A stretch of 64,000 nt of DNA from Actinomycetota bacterium (GTDB taxonomy: Bacteria; Actinomycetota; Actinomycetes; Nanopelagicales; Nanopelagicaceae). The position numbers were made by a program, and so were the translations under genes. The stretch spans positions 36,780-100,779 of the forward strand of contig CANFRP010000003.1 of NCBI GenBank assembly GCA_947449535.1, written 5' to 3'. Shown here piece after piece: positions 1 through 9,703 of this stretch (position 1 is its first letter; each line of letters opens with the position of its first letter). The notes under the pieces are model-generated. The model ran no database searches. It saw only the letters and a list, made by a program, of their open reading frames with translations, and was not told the DNA's origin.

Positions 1-157
1 TCCTGATCAACTCGCACCAGGGGAGCGCAGCGCATCTACCTCCAACCGTAACTTCGAAGGGCGTCAGGGCAAAGGCGGGCGTACTCACCTAGTGAGCCCA
101 CTCGTAGCTGCCGCGACAGCAATTCGCGGAACTCTCTCCTCACCGGCCGATCTCTAA
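1..157 (+). CDS. leuC: 3-isopropylmalate dehydratase large subunit, C-terminal fragment (5' end outside window)
   Basis: Open frame from base 2 translates to [43 protein letters not shown]..., the LeuC C-terminus; stop at 155-157, followed by leuD. Confidence 0.93.
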   Translation, partial: PDQLAPGERSASTSNRNFEGRQGKGGRTHLVSPLVAAATAIRGTLSSPADL

Positions 158-167
158 GGGAGCTGAC

Positions 168-767
168 ATGGAAAAATTTATTACTCACACAGGTACTGCA
201 GTTCCTCTACAACGCTCAAACGTTGATACCGATCAGATCATTCCTGCGGTGTACTTAAAGCGCGTCACCAAGAGCGGCTTTGAAGATGGCCTCTTTGGCG
301 CTTGGCGCAACGACCCAGAGTTCGTTTTGAATAAGCCAGAGTTCGCCGGTGCAACAGTTTTGGTTGCAGGCGTGGACTTTGGAACTGGCTCCTCTCGCGA
401 GCACGCCGTCTGGGCCCTACAGAACTATGGTTTTAAGGTAGTTCTCTCCTCCCGCTTTGCCGATATTTTCCGCGGCAACTCTCAGAAGGCCGGACTTCTC
501 ACCGTTGTTTTGCCACAAGAAGAGATCGAGAAGATCTGGGCAGCAGTCGAATCAGATCCAAAGACAGCTATTACCGTCTCTTTGGAAGATAAGACTGTCT
601 CTTATGGATCTACAACAATTCCATTTGTTATCGATGATTACACCCGCTGGCGTTTGATGGAGGGGCTCGATGACATCGGCCTCACGATGAAAAACATCGA
701 TGAAGTCAGTGTTTTTGAAGCCTCACGCGCATCGTTTAAGCCTAAAACTCTTCCAGTTCTCTCTTAA
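168..767 (+). CDS. leuD: 3-isopropylmalate dehydratase small subunit
   Basis: 199 aa; [14 protein letters not shown] and [10 protein letters not shown] motifs. Confidence 0.96.
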   Translation: MEKFITHTGTAVPLQRSNVDTDQIIPAVYLKRVTKSGFEDGLFGAWRNDPEFVLNKPEFAGATVLVAGVDFGTGSSREHAVWALQNYGFKVVLSSRFADIFRGNSQKAGLLTVVLPQEEIEKIWAAVESDPKTAITVSLEDKTVSYGSTTIPFVIDDYTRWRLMEGLDDIGLTMKNIDEVSVFEASRASFKPKTLPVLS

Positions 768-773
768 TTAATT

Positions 774-813
774 CGAAGTTGGGGAACTCTCAACTTCGGA
801 TTTAGAGTTTTTT
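774..813 (+). terminator. Rho-independent terminator after leuD
   Basis: CGAAGTTG-gggaactct-CAACTTCG perfect 8-bp stem, T-run a few nt further on. Confidence 0.6.
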
Positions 814-962
814 ACGCATAAAAAGTGAGTTTTTCGCGATCTTCATCAAAACATTAAATTGCGACACACCGCACCAATTAACGCTACTTATTGTTATGCG
901 CGCGTAGATTTCTTATCACGTTAGGCAAAAGTCTAACTTTTACGCGTAAATAAGGGGATTTA

Positions 963-1424
963 ATGAACAAGGCCCAGTTCATCGCGTTGTTGGCTCCACA
1001 CTTTGACAACAACAAGAAGGAAACAGCTCGCGCTGTAGATATCGTTTTCGACACAATCGTTCGCTCAATTTCAAAGGGCGAAGATGTAATGATTAATGAT
1101 TTCGGTAAGTTTAAGAAGGTTGACCGCGCTGCACGTAAAGGCCGCAACCCATTTACTGGCGAAACCATCCAGATCAAGGCATCAAAGAAGGTTCGCTTCT
1201 TGCCAGCTAAGGCTCTCAAGGAAGTTATCTCAGGCGCACGTAAGCTCGAGGCAGCTCCAAAGCCACCTGTAAAGGCAGCTCCAAAGCCAGCGGCAAAGAA
1301 AGCTGCTCCAAAGAAGGCAGCTAAGAAAGTCGTGAAGAAGGCAGTAAAGAAGGTTGTTAAGAAGGCAGTAAAGAAGTCAGCACCTAAGAAGGCTGTTAAG
1401 AAAGTTGTAAAGAAGAAGAAGTAA
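963..1424 (+). CDS. HU family DNA-binding protein with Lys/Ala-rich histone H1-like C-terminal tail
   Basis: 153 aa; N-terminal HU fold (MNKAQFIALLAPHF...GKFKKVDRAARKGRNPFTGETIQI), C-terminal (A/P/V)KK repeats; RBS AAGGGG. Confidence 0.95.
   Translation: MNKAQFIALLAPHFDNNKKETARAVDIVFDTIVRSISKGEDVMINDFGKFKKVDRAARKGRNPFTGETIQIKASKKVRFLPAKALKEVISGARKLEAAPKPPVKAAPKPAAKKAAPKKAAKKVVKKAVKKVVKKAVKKSAPKKAVKKVVKKKK
1255..1421 (+). repeat. Low-complexity Lys/Ala/Val codon repeats encoding the HU tail
   Basis: Repeated aagaaggcagtaaagaaggttgttaagaag-like units encoding KKAVKKVVKK. Confidence 0.8.
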
Positions 1425-1436
1425 AAATTCTTCAAG

Positions 1437-1468
1437 GGAGGGGGCCAGAAATGGTCCCCTCTTTTTTA
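1437..1468 (+). terminator. Rho-independent terminator after HU gene
   Basis: GAGGGGGCCA-gaaa-TGGTCCCCTC followed by TTTTTT. Confidence 0.85.
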
Positions 1469-1489
1469 TTGCCCGCGTAGGCTGGTGAC

Positions 1490-2296
1490 ATGTCCGAAAT
1501 TTTCGTTGCGCCCACTTATGCGCCGCCCACGGGCAAGCCCCTCGGCTCTAACAAATATTGGAAGTTCGGCACTTCGATCCTCATACCAATTTTATTGGCA
1601 CTCACAAAGCGCGATTGGCGTGGTCGCGAGAATATCCCCGCCAGTGGACCGGCAATCGTTATTTGCAATCACATCTCTTATGTCGACCCATTGGTCTTTG
1701 CTCACTTCCTTTACAAGAGCGGTCGCGCGCCCCGATTTATCGGCAAGGAATCTGTCTTTAAAGTTCCAGTTGTTGGGAAGATTATTAGTGGTTCAGGTCA
1801 GATACCTGTCGCCCGAGAGAGTAAATATGCTGGCCGAGCACTTGAGCACGCCCGGTCGCTGCTGATCTCAGGGCACTGTCTCGGTGTTTACCCGGAAGGC
1901 ACCTTGACTCGAGATCCAGAACTCTGGCCACAAATAGCCAAGACAGGAATTGCGCGAATTGCGATAATGACCAAGGCGCCTGTTATCCCGTGTGCCCAAT
2001 GGGGCGATCAGAACTTAATGCCGCGTTATTCCAACAAGATCGTGCTCTGGAAGCGACATAAAATTTCATTGTGGGCGGGCAAGCCGCTCGATTTCTCTCC
2101 GTGGTACGGCAAGGAAGATGATCAGGAAGCGTTGATTGAAGCTACTGCTTATGCGATGAAAGCGATCACCGATATGTTGGAGCAGATGCGGGGCGAGAAG
2201 CGACCAGAAGTAATTTTTGATCCACATAACTCGGACTTGCCCAGAATTGGTAACTTCATAAAAGCAGAGAAGTTAAAAGGAAAGAAGAAGAAGTGA
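1490..2296 (+). CDS. plsC: 1-acyl-sn-glycerol-3-phosphate acyltransferase
   Basis: 268 aa; NHISYVDP and YPEGTLTRD motifs; TAGGCT 6 nt before ATG. Confidence 0.9.
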   Translation: MSEIFVAPTYAPPTGKPLGSNKYWKFGTSILIPILLALTKRDWRGRENIPASGPAIVICNHISYVDPLVFAHFLYKSGRAPRFIGKESVFKVPVVGKIISGSGQIPVARESKYAGRALEHARSLLISGHCLGVYPEGTLTRDPELWPQIAKTGIARIAIMTKAPVIPCAQWGDQNLMPRYSNKIVLWKRHKISLWAGKPLDFSPWYGKEDDQEALIEATAYAMKAITDMLEQMRGEKRPEVIFDPHNSDLPRIGNFIKAEKLKGKKKK

Positions 2297-3294
2297 TGAA
2301 GCGTGTAACAGTTCTTGGATCAGGCGCTTGGGGTACGACTATGTCGCAAGTCTTATCTGATGCTGGCCAAGAAGTCTTGATCTGGGGTCGCAACTCCGAA
2401 GTTGTGAATGAGATTAATTCAGCACATACCAATAAGAAGTTTCTTGGCGATGTCATCCTCCCCGATAATCTTCGGGCGACCACTGATATTGCCGAAGCTT
2501 TCGCTTTTGGCGAAGCAATAGTTTTGGCGATTCCGGCGCAATCACTCCGCGAAAATTTGGCGAATTGGAAACCAAACTTTCCCAAGCATTTGCCAGTGAT
2601 TAGTACTCTCAAAGGCATTGAAGCGCCCACAAACCTACGAATGTCTGAGGTGGTCGAAGAAGTTCTCGGTATCTCGCTAGAAAATATTGGTCTCATTACT
2701 GGCCCCAATTTGGCCGATGAGTTAATCCAACGTCAGCCTGCGGGCGCATCTGGTGCATCTGCAAATAAAGCCATTTCTGATCTCATCATCGATCTTTTCA
2801 CCACACCTTACTTTCGCGTCTACCCATCTCTAGATCTTGTGGGATGTGAATTGGCAGGAGCAGCTAAGAGCGTTATTGGCATAGCGGTGGGAATTTCCAT
2901 TGGACTTGGACTGGGTGAGAACACGCAAGCAATGATTATTACCCGCGGCCTTTCCGAAGTCGCACGTTTTGGTCGCGCCTATGGCGCTGATCCGTTAACT
3001 TTCTTGGGCCTTGCAGGAATGGGCGATCTAGTTGCTTCATGTGGCTCACCACTTTCGCGCAACCGCACATTTGGTGAACTCATCGGCCGCTCTGGCTCGA
3101 TGGCAGTTGCACAATCTCAAAATGCCAAAACCGTAGAAGGCGCGGCATCGGCGAAGGCAATTCTTGAATTGGCCCACCGGGTTGGCGTTGAAGTTCCGAT
3201 CATCGAAGTCGTCTCGGATGTAGTAAATAATTCGCTTGCCCCAAATGCGGCGATGGAACGTCTCATGACGGTGAGCATGAGAGCGGAGATGTAG
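2296..3294 (+). CDS. gpsA: Glycerol-3-phosphate dehydrogenase [NAD(P)+]
   Basis: GSGAWGTTMSQVLSDAG, GPNLADEL, AGMGDLVASC motifs; ATG overlaps upstream TGA. Confidence 0.95.
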   Translation: MKRVTVLGSGAWGTTMSQVLSDAGQEVLIWGRNSEVVNEINSAHTNKKFLGDVILPDNLRATTDIAEAFAFGEAIVLAIPAQSLRENLANWKPNFPKHLPVISTLKGIEAPTNLRMSEVVEEVLGISLENIGLITGPNLADELIQRQPAGASGASANKAISDLIIDLFTTPYFRVYPSLDLVGCELAGAAKSVIGIAVGISIGLGLGENTQAMIITRGLSEVARFGRAYGADPLTFLGLAGMGDLVASCGSPLSRNRTFGELIGRSGSMAVAQSQNAKTVEGAASAKAILELAHRVGVEVPIIEVVSDVVNNSLAPNAAMERLMTVSMRAEM

Positions 3295-4304
3295 TGGCCA
3301 AAATTAAAGTAGGCATCGTTGCAGGTGGAGCATCGAGCGAGCACGAAGTTTCCTGCATCTCGGCTTCTGGCGTATTAGCAGCGATTGATCGCACAAAATT
3401 CGAGCCGATACTTATTGGAATAACTAAATCAGGACAGTGGGTCTTGCCACCAGTCAATCTCGACCTCTCGGTAAAGGGCGGGGCGCTTCCCACAATTTCT
3501 GATGCACATCCTCACACCTCGCTAAATGCGATAGCGGTGGATCTACTCTTTCCCGTCCTTCATGGAACTTATGGAGAGGATGGTGCTTTTCAAGCCGAAT
3601 GCGAGAAAGCGGGAGTTCGATATGTTGGATCGGGCGTTCAAGCAAGTGCTGACGGAATGGATAAATGGATTTCCAAAGGTATTTTTACCCGCCATGGCCT
3701 AGCGGTAGCTCAGGGGGTAATAATTCATCGCGAATCTATTTCGGAGGATATCGCTGCAGCAAAGAAATTAACTCTTCCCATTTTTGTGAAGCCAGCAAGT
3801 GGTGGATCCAGTCGCGGTACCTCCAAAGTGAAGAATTGGGATCAATTAGAGTCGGCCATAAATGAGGCTTTCGCCTTTGATGAAAAAGTACTGGTAGAGA
3901 GTGGAATCATCGGTAAGGAAGTGGAGTGCGCAGTTCTGGAAGTTGATGGAGCGCCCAAGGCATCTCCCGTCGGTGAGATTCGATTTGTGGGCGGCCATGA
4001 GTTCTATGATTTTGAAGCTAAATATTTGGATAATTCGACGCAATTAATTATTCCGGCGGAGATTCCCGCCGAAGCTGCGACCAACATTCAAGCATCCGCC
4101 ATTGCGGCATTTAATGCACTGGGGTGCAAAGGTCTTGCTCGGGTGGATTTCTTCTACTCAGATAAAGGGGAGATCATCATCAATGAGATCAATACGATGC
4201 CTGGGTTTACCGCAACATCAGCATTCCCCAAGATGTGGTCGGCAGGCGGAGTCAATTACACCGAGTTGATTACACGGCTAATTGAAGAGGCGTTAAATAA
4301 TTAG
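3294..4304 (+). CDS. ddl: D-alanine--D-alanine ligase
   Basis: 336 aa; GGASSEHEVS, LHGTYGEDGAFQ, NEINTMPGFT motifs; GTG start. Confidence 0.96.
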   Translation: MAKIKVGIVAGGASSEHEVSCISASGVLAAIDRTKFEPILIGITKSGQWVLPPVNLDLSVKGGALPTISDAHPHTSLNAIAVDLLFPVLHGTYGEDGAFQAECEKAGVRYVGSGVQASADGMDKWISKGIFTRHGLAVAQGVIIHRESISEDIAAAKKLTLPIFVKPASGGSSRGTSKVKNWDQLESAINEAFAFDEKVLVESGIIGKEVECAVLEVDGAPKASPVGEIRFVGGHEFYDFEAKYLDNSTQLIIPAEIPAEAATNIQASAIAAFNALGCKGLARVDFFYSDKGEIIINEINTMPGFTATSAFPKMWSAGGVNYTELITRLIEEALNN

Positions 4305-4540
4305 AAGGATGATGTAACAGGGCAGGTCAAGGTGCGCGTGATACCTGGCACGGCTTGGACCTTAGAGAGAATTACGCGACCAAAATCCTCCATCGATGGC
4401 GCCTCGGCGCGCATGATGACATCGTATGGACCGGTTACGCCTTCAGCGAGAGTCACGCCAGCTATTGCAGAGATTGCTTGCGAAACACTGGAAGCCTTGC
4501 CGACTTCGGTCTGGATGAGAATGTAGGCCTGTACTGACAT
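4301..4540 (-). CDS. Stand-alone Lrp/AsnC ligand-binding (RAM) domain protein
   Basis: 79 aa; QAYILIQTEVGKASSVSQAISAIAGV...GPYDVIMRAEAPSMEDFGRVI typical of AsnC C-terminal domain. Confidence 0.85.
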   Translation of the reverse strand: MSVQAYILIQTEVGKASSVSQAISAIAGVTLAEGVTGPYDVIMRAEAPSMEDFGRVILSKVQAVPGITRTLTCPVTSSF

Positions 4541-4644
4541 TTTTCGCTCGATTCTTGGACTTAATGTTCTTGAGGCAAGGTTAGCGCCTCTAGAGTTGGC
4601 TGGGAAGTAGTAATTAATTGGACTAAGTTAAAAAAGGGGTAGTG

Positions 4645-5556
4645 ATGGCAACAGAGCGCGAATTACTCGCAGCACTCGCTTCTATTTTCCCCACATCGCA
4701 TTTACCCGTCGGTATCGGCGATGATGCCGCAGTTCTCCAGCGCCCGGATTCATCTTTGGTCGCCTCTGCTGATATGTCAGTGGAGGAGATACATTTTCGA
4801 CGAGACTGGTCATCGCTACATGAGATCGGCGCAAAAATTACAGCGGCCAATCTGGCAGATATTTTTGCAATGGGGGCAACTCCGAAATATCTCTTAGTGA
4901 CGGCTGCGCTTCCCAAGAACTTTTCGGTTTCAGAATTAGAAGAACTCGCTCGAGGAATTAAAGCTGAAGCAGATTTAGTGGGAGCGATCGTCGTTGGTGG
5001 AGATCTCTCCTCATCTGAAAAACTAGTTCTCTCCATTACTGCGCTCGGGGAGGTGGTGAGGCCAGTTCTTCGTTCAGGGGCCAAGATAGGCGACCGGGTT
5101 TATCTATCATCATTAACCGGCGCATCCGCAGCAGGTTTAGCCCAATTAGAGGCGACCAAGGAATGTCACCCAAAATTTATTGCCAAGCATAAGAAACCGA
5201 CGCTTGATTATGAAAGCGCTAAGAATTTTGCCAGCGCGCATTCGATGTGTGATACCAGCGATGGTTTGATTGCAGATCTTGGAGATATCGCTGAGGCATC
5301 TCAAGTGAAAATAGTGGTGGATTACAAAATGTTGGCAGCTGCGCCGGGATTTGCTGAACTACGCGAATGCGCTAACTCCCTTGGTATCGATGTAGCCCAG
5401 TGGATTTTGGGAGGTGGCGAAGATCATCGATTTGTAGCGACATCGGTGGATCCAATTCCGGGAGCCGTGGAGATCGGTTTGGTGAGCAGCGGCCAAGGCG
5501 TGGAGATCCTAAATTTTGACGGAGAGTTGCCTTCGGGCTTCCGCCACTTTAAATAG
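4645..5556 (+). CDS. thiL: Thiamine-monophosphate kinase
   Basis: PVGIGDDAAVL, ANLADIFAMGA, SDGLIADLGDIAEAS motifs. Confidence 0.93.
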   Translation: MATERELLAALASIFPTSHLPVGIGDDAAVLQRPDSSLVASADMSVEEIHFRRDWSSLHEIGAKITAANLADIFAMGATPKYLLVTAALPKNFSVSELEELARGIKAEADLVGAIVVGGDLSSSEKLVLSITALGEVVRPVLRSGAKIGDRVYLSSLTGASAAGLAQLEATKECHPKFIAKHKKPTLDYESAKNFASAHSMCDTSDGLIADLGDIAEASQVKIVVDYKMLAAAPGFAELRECANSLGIDVAQWILGGGEDHRFVATSVDPIPGAVEIGLVSSGQGVEILNFDGELPSGFRHFK

Positions 5557-5561
5557 AAATA

Positions 5562-5596
5562 AAAAAAGACCCGAGAAATTAATCCCGGGCCTTTAT
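5562..5596 (-). terminator. Terminator between thiL and rpmB (minus-strand orientation best)
   Basis: GGCCCGGG-loop-CTCGGGTC followed by T-run on minus strand (aaaaaaa on plus). Confidence 0.7.
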
Positions 5597-5616
5597 GTAA
5601 AAATTAAGAAAATTAC

Positions 5617-5802
5617 TTAGCGAGCGACTTTGCCAGCCTTCAGGCAGGAAGAGCAGACATTCTGGCGCTTAGGTGTTCCACCTACGAGAGTGCGCACGCG
5701 CTGGATATTTGGATTCCAACGGCGGCGAGTCTTGCGCATGGAGTGGGAGACTTTATTGCCGAAGCTAGGTCCTTTTCCGCATACATCGCAGTTTGAGGCC
5801 AT
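5617..5802 (-). CDS. rpmB: 50S ribosomal protein L28
   Basis: 61 aa MASNCDVCGKGPSFGNKVSHSMRKTRRRWNPNIQRVR. Confidence 0.97.
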   Translation of the reverse strand: MASNCDVCGKGPSFGNKVSHSMRKTRRRWNPNIQRVRTLVGGTPKRQNVCSSCLKAGKVAR

Positions 5803-5924
5803 GGTGAACTCCCTTAAATCTTGAAACTGATGAATTTCATCGCGTTAAGCCCCGAAGGTTACCTCCTCACTGGGCTTAAATGCCAATCCACGCTTATGAC
5901 CCCGCAAGCAGGGAAGATAGGCCC

Positions 5925-8141
5925 ATGGCAGATCTAGGCACCTCACTTAAAGCGATCGTGGGGGATCGCACTGCCATTGCCCTGCAGAAAGCCTTTGGTA
6001 TGGCGACAGTCGGCGATCTCCTTCGCCACTATCCGCGCCGACATCTCGTGCGGGGGGAACTGACAGATATCGGCGCGCTCATGGAAGGTGATGAAGTAAC
6101 AGTTCTGGCTGAAATCCAAGCAGTGAAGTTGCGTCATGCAAATGGGCGAAAGATTTTGGAAGCAATCATTGGTGATGGCAAGAACTCGATGTCGATTACT
6201 TTCTTTAACCAAGCTTGGCGCGAGAAAGAATTAAAAGTCGGTCGCTCGGGAATGTTTGCCGGCAAAGTGGGATCCTTTAATAGCAAGCGACAATTGGCTC
6301 ACCCTGATTACCAATTGATTCCCGATGGCGATGATGTCGATGCGGCCATTGCCGAATTCGCAGGAAAATTCATCCCGGTCTATCCCGCCGTCTCCAAAAT
6401 GCCCTCATGGAAAATCGAACAATGCGTCACTTTGGCGCTGGATTCACTCGACGAAATTCCTGATTACCTGCCTACTGCAACGGCGGATGAGTTTGGATAT
6501 CCATCGCTCACCGATGCGCTCACCCATATTCATCAGCCTGAAAGTCGCGAGCAGGCAGAGATTGCGCGGGAGCGATTGACCTTTGATGAGGCGCTACTCC
6601 TGCAATTGGTATTGGGTCAACGTCGCGCAGAAATTCGAGCACAACAAGCAACTCCGAGAGCGATTATCACTGATGGCGTCGTGGCCGCATTCGAAAAACA
6701 ATTGCCTTTTACTTATACCGATGGCCAGAACGAAGTAAATGCTGAAATTGAAGCCGATATGAAAGAGCCACATCCGATGCATCGCTTGCTCCAAGGCGAA
6801 GTCGGATCAGGTAAAACTGTTATTGCACTTCGTGCGATGCTCTCGGTTATTGATTCAGGTGGCCAGGGCGCGCTCTTGGCACCGACTGAAGTGCTTGCTG
6901 GTCAACACTTTCAGACGATTACAAAATTATTGGGGTCACTAGCCGATCATGGAACTTTGCAAGGAGGCGCACTTGGGACTCAAGTTGCACTTTTGACTGG
7001 ATCAATGAGCGCTGCCCAAAAGAAAGAAGTTCTGAGTCGAATTGCTAATGGCCAGGCGGGAATTGTTATTGGCACTCATGCCCTTCTCAGCAGCGGCGTG
7101 GAATTTAAGGATTTAGGGCTAGTGGTGGTCGATGAACAACACCGCTTCGGCGTAGAGCAACGAGATGCGCTTCGTGGAAAAGCAAAGTTGCCGCCCCATC
7201 TCTTAGTGATGACTGCAACCCCAATCCCGCGAACAGTGGCCATGACAATATTTGGTGATCTCGATATCTCCACTTTGCGCCAGCTTCCATCTGGGCGCTC
7301 ACCAATTACTACTCACGTGATTCCGGTAAAAGAAAAACCACATTATTTAGATCGTGCCTGGGCCCGCATTAAAGAAGAAGTGGCAAAGGGACACCAGGCC
7401 TACATCGTGGCTCCCCGGATTGTTGCGGGTGAAGTCGACGATAGAAAAGTGAAGTTGACCGATGCTGATCGCGAGATGGCGAAATTAATGGGCGATAATC
7501 TTGGGGGAGAAGAGCTTTCGGGTGAAGGAATGATGACTTCGGTGGAAGAGCTTGCTCCTGAATTAGCAATGGGAGCGCTGAAAGGAATAAAGATCGCGCC
7601 ATTGCATGGGCGTCAATCATCTGATCTCAAAGAGGAGACGATGAAAGCTTTTACTGAGAAAAAGATTGATGTTTTAGTCTCCACGACCGTGATTGAAGTA
7701 GGTGTGGATGTTCCCAACGCCTCAATGATGGTGATTATGGATGCGGATCGATTTGGCGTGTCACAACTCCATCAGTTGCGTGGTCGAGTTGGACGTGGGT
7801 CTGTACCGGGCTTGTGTTTATTGGTAAGTGGTGCGGCAGAGGATTCTCCTGCTATGGAACGACTAAACGCTGTCGCCTCGACCCTTGATGGATTTGAATT
7901 GTCTCGGATCGACCTTGATCAACGTCGAGAGGGCGATGTTCTCGGACGCGCCCAGTCCGGCACTCGCTCTCATTTGAGATTGCTTCGGGTGTTGCGTGAT
8001 GAGCATTTGATTGAGAAAGCGCAGAGCGTTGCTCGTTCATTTATCGAAGCAGATTTCACTTTGGCTAAATATCCAGAGTTGGCGAAGGAAGTGGGAGCCC
8101 TCAAAGCAGAGGAAAGTGCTGCATTTATGGATAAGGGCTAA
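5925..8141 (+). CDS. recG: ATP-dependent DNA helicase RecG (ORF can extend to 5880)
   Basis: QGEVGSGKTVIALRAML, DEQHRF, ATPIPRT, TTVIEVGVDVPNA, LHQLRGRVGRG motifs. Confidence 0.95.
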   Translation: MADLGTSLKAIVGDRTAIALQKAFGMATVGDLLRHYPRRHLVRGELTDIGALMEGDEVTVLAEIQAVKLRHANGRKILEAIIGDGKNSMSITFFNQAWREKELKVGRSGMFAGKVGSFNSKRQLAHPDYQLIPDGDDVDAAIAEFAGKFIPVYPAVSKMPSWKIEQCVTLALDSLDEIPDYLPTATADEFGYPSLTDALTHIHQPESREQAEIARERLTFDEALLLQLVLGQRRAEIRAQQATPRAIITDGVVAAFEKQLPFTYTDGQNEVNAEIEADMKEPHPMHRLLQGEVGSGKTVIALRAMLSVIDSGGQGALLAPTEVLAGQHFQTITKLLGSLADHGTLQGGALGTQVALLTGSMSAAQKKEVLSRIANGQAGIVIGTHALLSSGVEFKDLGLVVVDEQHRFGVEQRDALRGKAKLPPHLLVMTATPIPRTVAMTIFGDLDISTLRQLPSGRSPITTHVIPVKEKPHYLDRAWARIKEEVAKGHQAYIVAPRIVAGEVDDRKVKLTDADREMAKLMGDNLGGEELSGEGMMTSVEELAPELAMGALKGIKIAPLHGRQSSDLKEETMKAFTEKKIDVLVSTTVIEVGVDVPNASMMVIMDADRFGVSQLHQLRGRVGRGSVPGLCLLVSGAAEDSPAMERLNAVASTLDGFELSRIDLDQRREGDVLGRAQSGTRSHLRLLRVLRDEHLIEKAQSVARSFIEADFTLAKYPELAKEVGALKAEESAAFMDKG

Positions 8142-8150
8142 AATTCATTT

Positions 8151-8726
8151 ATGCGCATTATTGCCGGATCGAGCAAGGGGAAAACACTCTTCTCGCCACC
8201 GCTGACCACACGTCCCACTTCGGATAGAGCGCGGGAAGGACTCTTTTCATCATTGGATTCAGCATTCGGTGGAATGGAAGGTTTGGCATTTCTCGATCTC
8301 TTTGCCGGATCAGGCGCAGTGGGAGTGGAAGCTCTCTCCAGAGGTGGGCGAGAAGTCATCGCCGTAGAACAGCATGCTCCAACTTCTGCAGTAGCGATCA
8401 AGAATTTTGAATTGGTAAATAATCCAGCAGGTAAATTCACTGTTGTTACTGCGCCCGCCGCGCGTTACCTATCAACACCGCATGCCGAAGGTTTCGACAT
8501 AATTTTTATGGATCCTCCTTATGAATTATCAAATGCAGAAATTGAATCAATGTTGCTCAGCATTCACATCAATGGATTGCTGAAGGAGAATGGATTGATA
8601 GCAATCGAACGCCGAAGCAAGGCCTCACCCTTTTCGTGGTCACCCGCATTCGAGCTCGAGAAAGTACGCTCATATGGGCAGGGAAGTATCTTCTACGGCG
8701 GCCGACCTGTTACGGTTTTGCCGTGA
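8151..8726 (+). CDS. rsmD: 16S rRNA (guanine(966)-N(2))-methyltransferase
   Basis: MRIIAGSSKGKTL, RPTSDRAREGLFSSL, LDLFAGSGAVGVEALSRG, FMDPPY. Confidence 0.95.
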   Translation: MRIIAGSSKGKTLFSPPLTTRPTSDRAREGLFSSLDSAFGGMEGLAFLDLFAGSGAVGVEALSRGGREVIAVEQHAPTSAVAIKNFELVNNPAGKFTVVTAPAARYLSTPHAEGFDIIFMDPPYELSNAEIESMLLSIHINGLLKENGLIAIERRSKASPFSWSPAFELEKVRSYGQGSIFYGGRPVTVLP

Positions 8727-9199
8727 AACACGTTCTCTGTCCAGGGTCTTTTGATCCCATCACCTTTGGGCACCTCGACATCATTGAGCGCGCTTCCACC
8801 CTCTTTGATCGCGTGACAATCGCAGTGCTTGTGAATAAAACCAAGAAATCTCTCTTCACCGTGGAGGAGCGGATGGAGATGATCTCTGAAGTAACTCGGC
8901 AATATCCCAATGTAACTGTGGATTCTTGGTCGGGACTTTTGGTGGATTACTGCAAAGCCAATGGAGTCGATGCCATCGTTAAAGGCTTACGTGCTGTCAC
9001 CGACTTTGATTACGAGCTTCAGATGTCACAGATCAATCTTCAGCTCCAAGGTATCGAAACGCTCTTTATGTCGACCGCCCCTGCTCACTCATTCCTTTCC
9101 TCATCCCTCGTTAAAGAAATTGCTAGCCATGGAGGCGATGTCTCCAGTTATATTCCTGCGCCACTACTTGGACGCTTATCCAAGCGTTTAGCTGAATAG
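8723..9199 (+). CDS. coaD: Phosphopantetheine adenylyltransferase (GTG start overlapping rsmD stop)
   Basis: VKHVLCPGSFDPITFGHLDIIERAS...FMSTAPAHSFLSSSLVKEIASHGGDVSSYIP. Confidence 0.95.
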   Translation: MKHVLCPGSFDPITFGHLDIIERASTLFDRVTIAVLVNKTKKSLFTVEERMEMISEVTRQYPNVTVDSWSGLLVDYCKANGVDAIVKGLRAVTDFDYELQMSQINLQLQGIETLFMSTAPAHSFLSSSLVKEIASHGGDVSSYIPAPLLGRLSKRLAE

Positions 9200-9214
9200 A
9201 GATAGAGGTTCATA

Positions 9215-9694
9215 ATGGACGTTATTGAAAATGTACAAGCTGCCATCACCATGGTGGAAGAAGCTCGTGGCGTTCCACTTTCTGCCAGTTGTGTATTGCA
9301 CCGCGGAGAACTTCTAGAAATATTATCGACGGCGCAAAAGTCATTTCCATCTGATTTAGATCGGGCGCAAGAAATTTTACGTAAGTATGACGAGATCATT
9401 GAGGAAGCTCGACAGAACGCGGATGCACAGATTGCGATGGCTCGGGAAGAGGTCGCATCAATGGTTGCTCAGACAGAGATTGTGGCCGCAGCACGTAAAG
9501 AAGCCCAACGCATCTTGGATGAAGTTGAATTAGAAGCAAAGCACCAGCGCGATGAGATCGATTCCTATATTGACTCACGACTTGCGACTCTTGAAGTCAT
9601 TCTCAATAAGACGCTCGATGTTGTTAATCGTGGTCGCGAGAAGCTTGGTGGCGTCGAGACCAAGCACGCACTTTCTGATCTCGCTGACAACTAG
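9215..9694 (+). CDS. Coiled-coil protein, DivIVA/ATP-synthase-b-like, conserved between coaD and yceD
   Basis: 159 aa, long Glu/Arg/Ala helix; position between coaD and DUF177 gene. Confidence 0.65.
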   Translation: MDVIENVQAAITMVEEARGVPLSASCVLHRGELLEILSTAQKSFPSDLDRAQEILRKYDEIIEEARQNADAQIAMAREEVASMVAQTEIVAAARKEAQRILDEVELEAKHQRDEIDSYIDSRLATLEVILNKTLDVVNRGREKLGGVETKHALSDLADN

Positions 9695-9703
9695 TAGTTA
9701 TCG

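Noticed and set aside
884-1435. 183-aa minus ORF (MKNFYFFFFTTFLTAFLGADFF...)
   Set aside because: Antisense of the HU gene; the F/T/A-rich sequence is just the complement of the Lys-codon repeats.
3690-3740. tRNA-like string 'ggcctagcggtagctcagggggtaataattc'
   Set aside because: Lies within the ddl coding frame; no acceptor stem or anticodon arm could be drawn.
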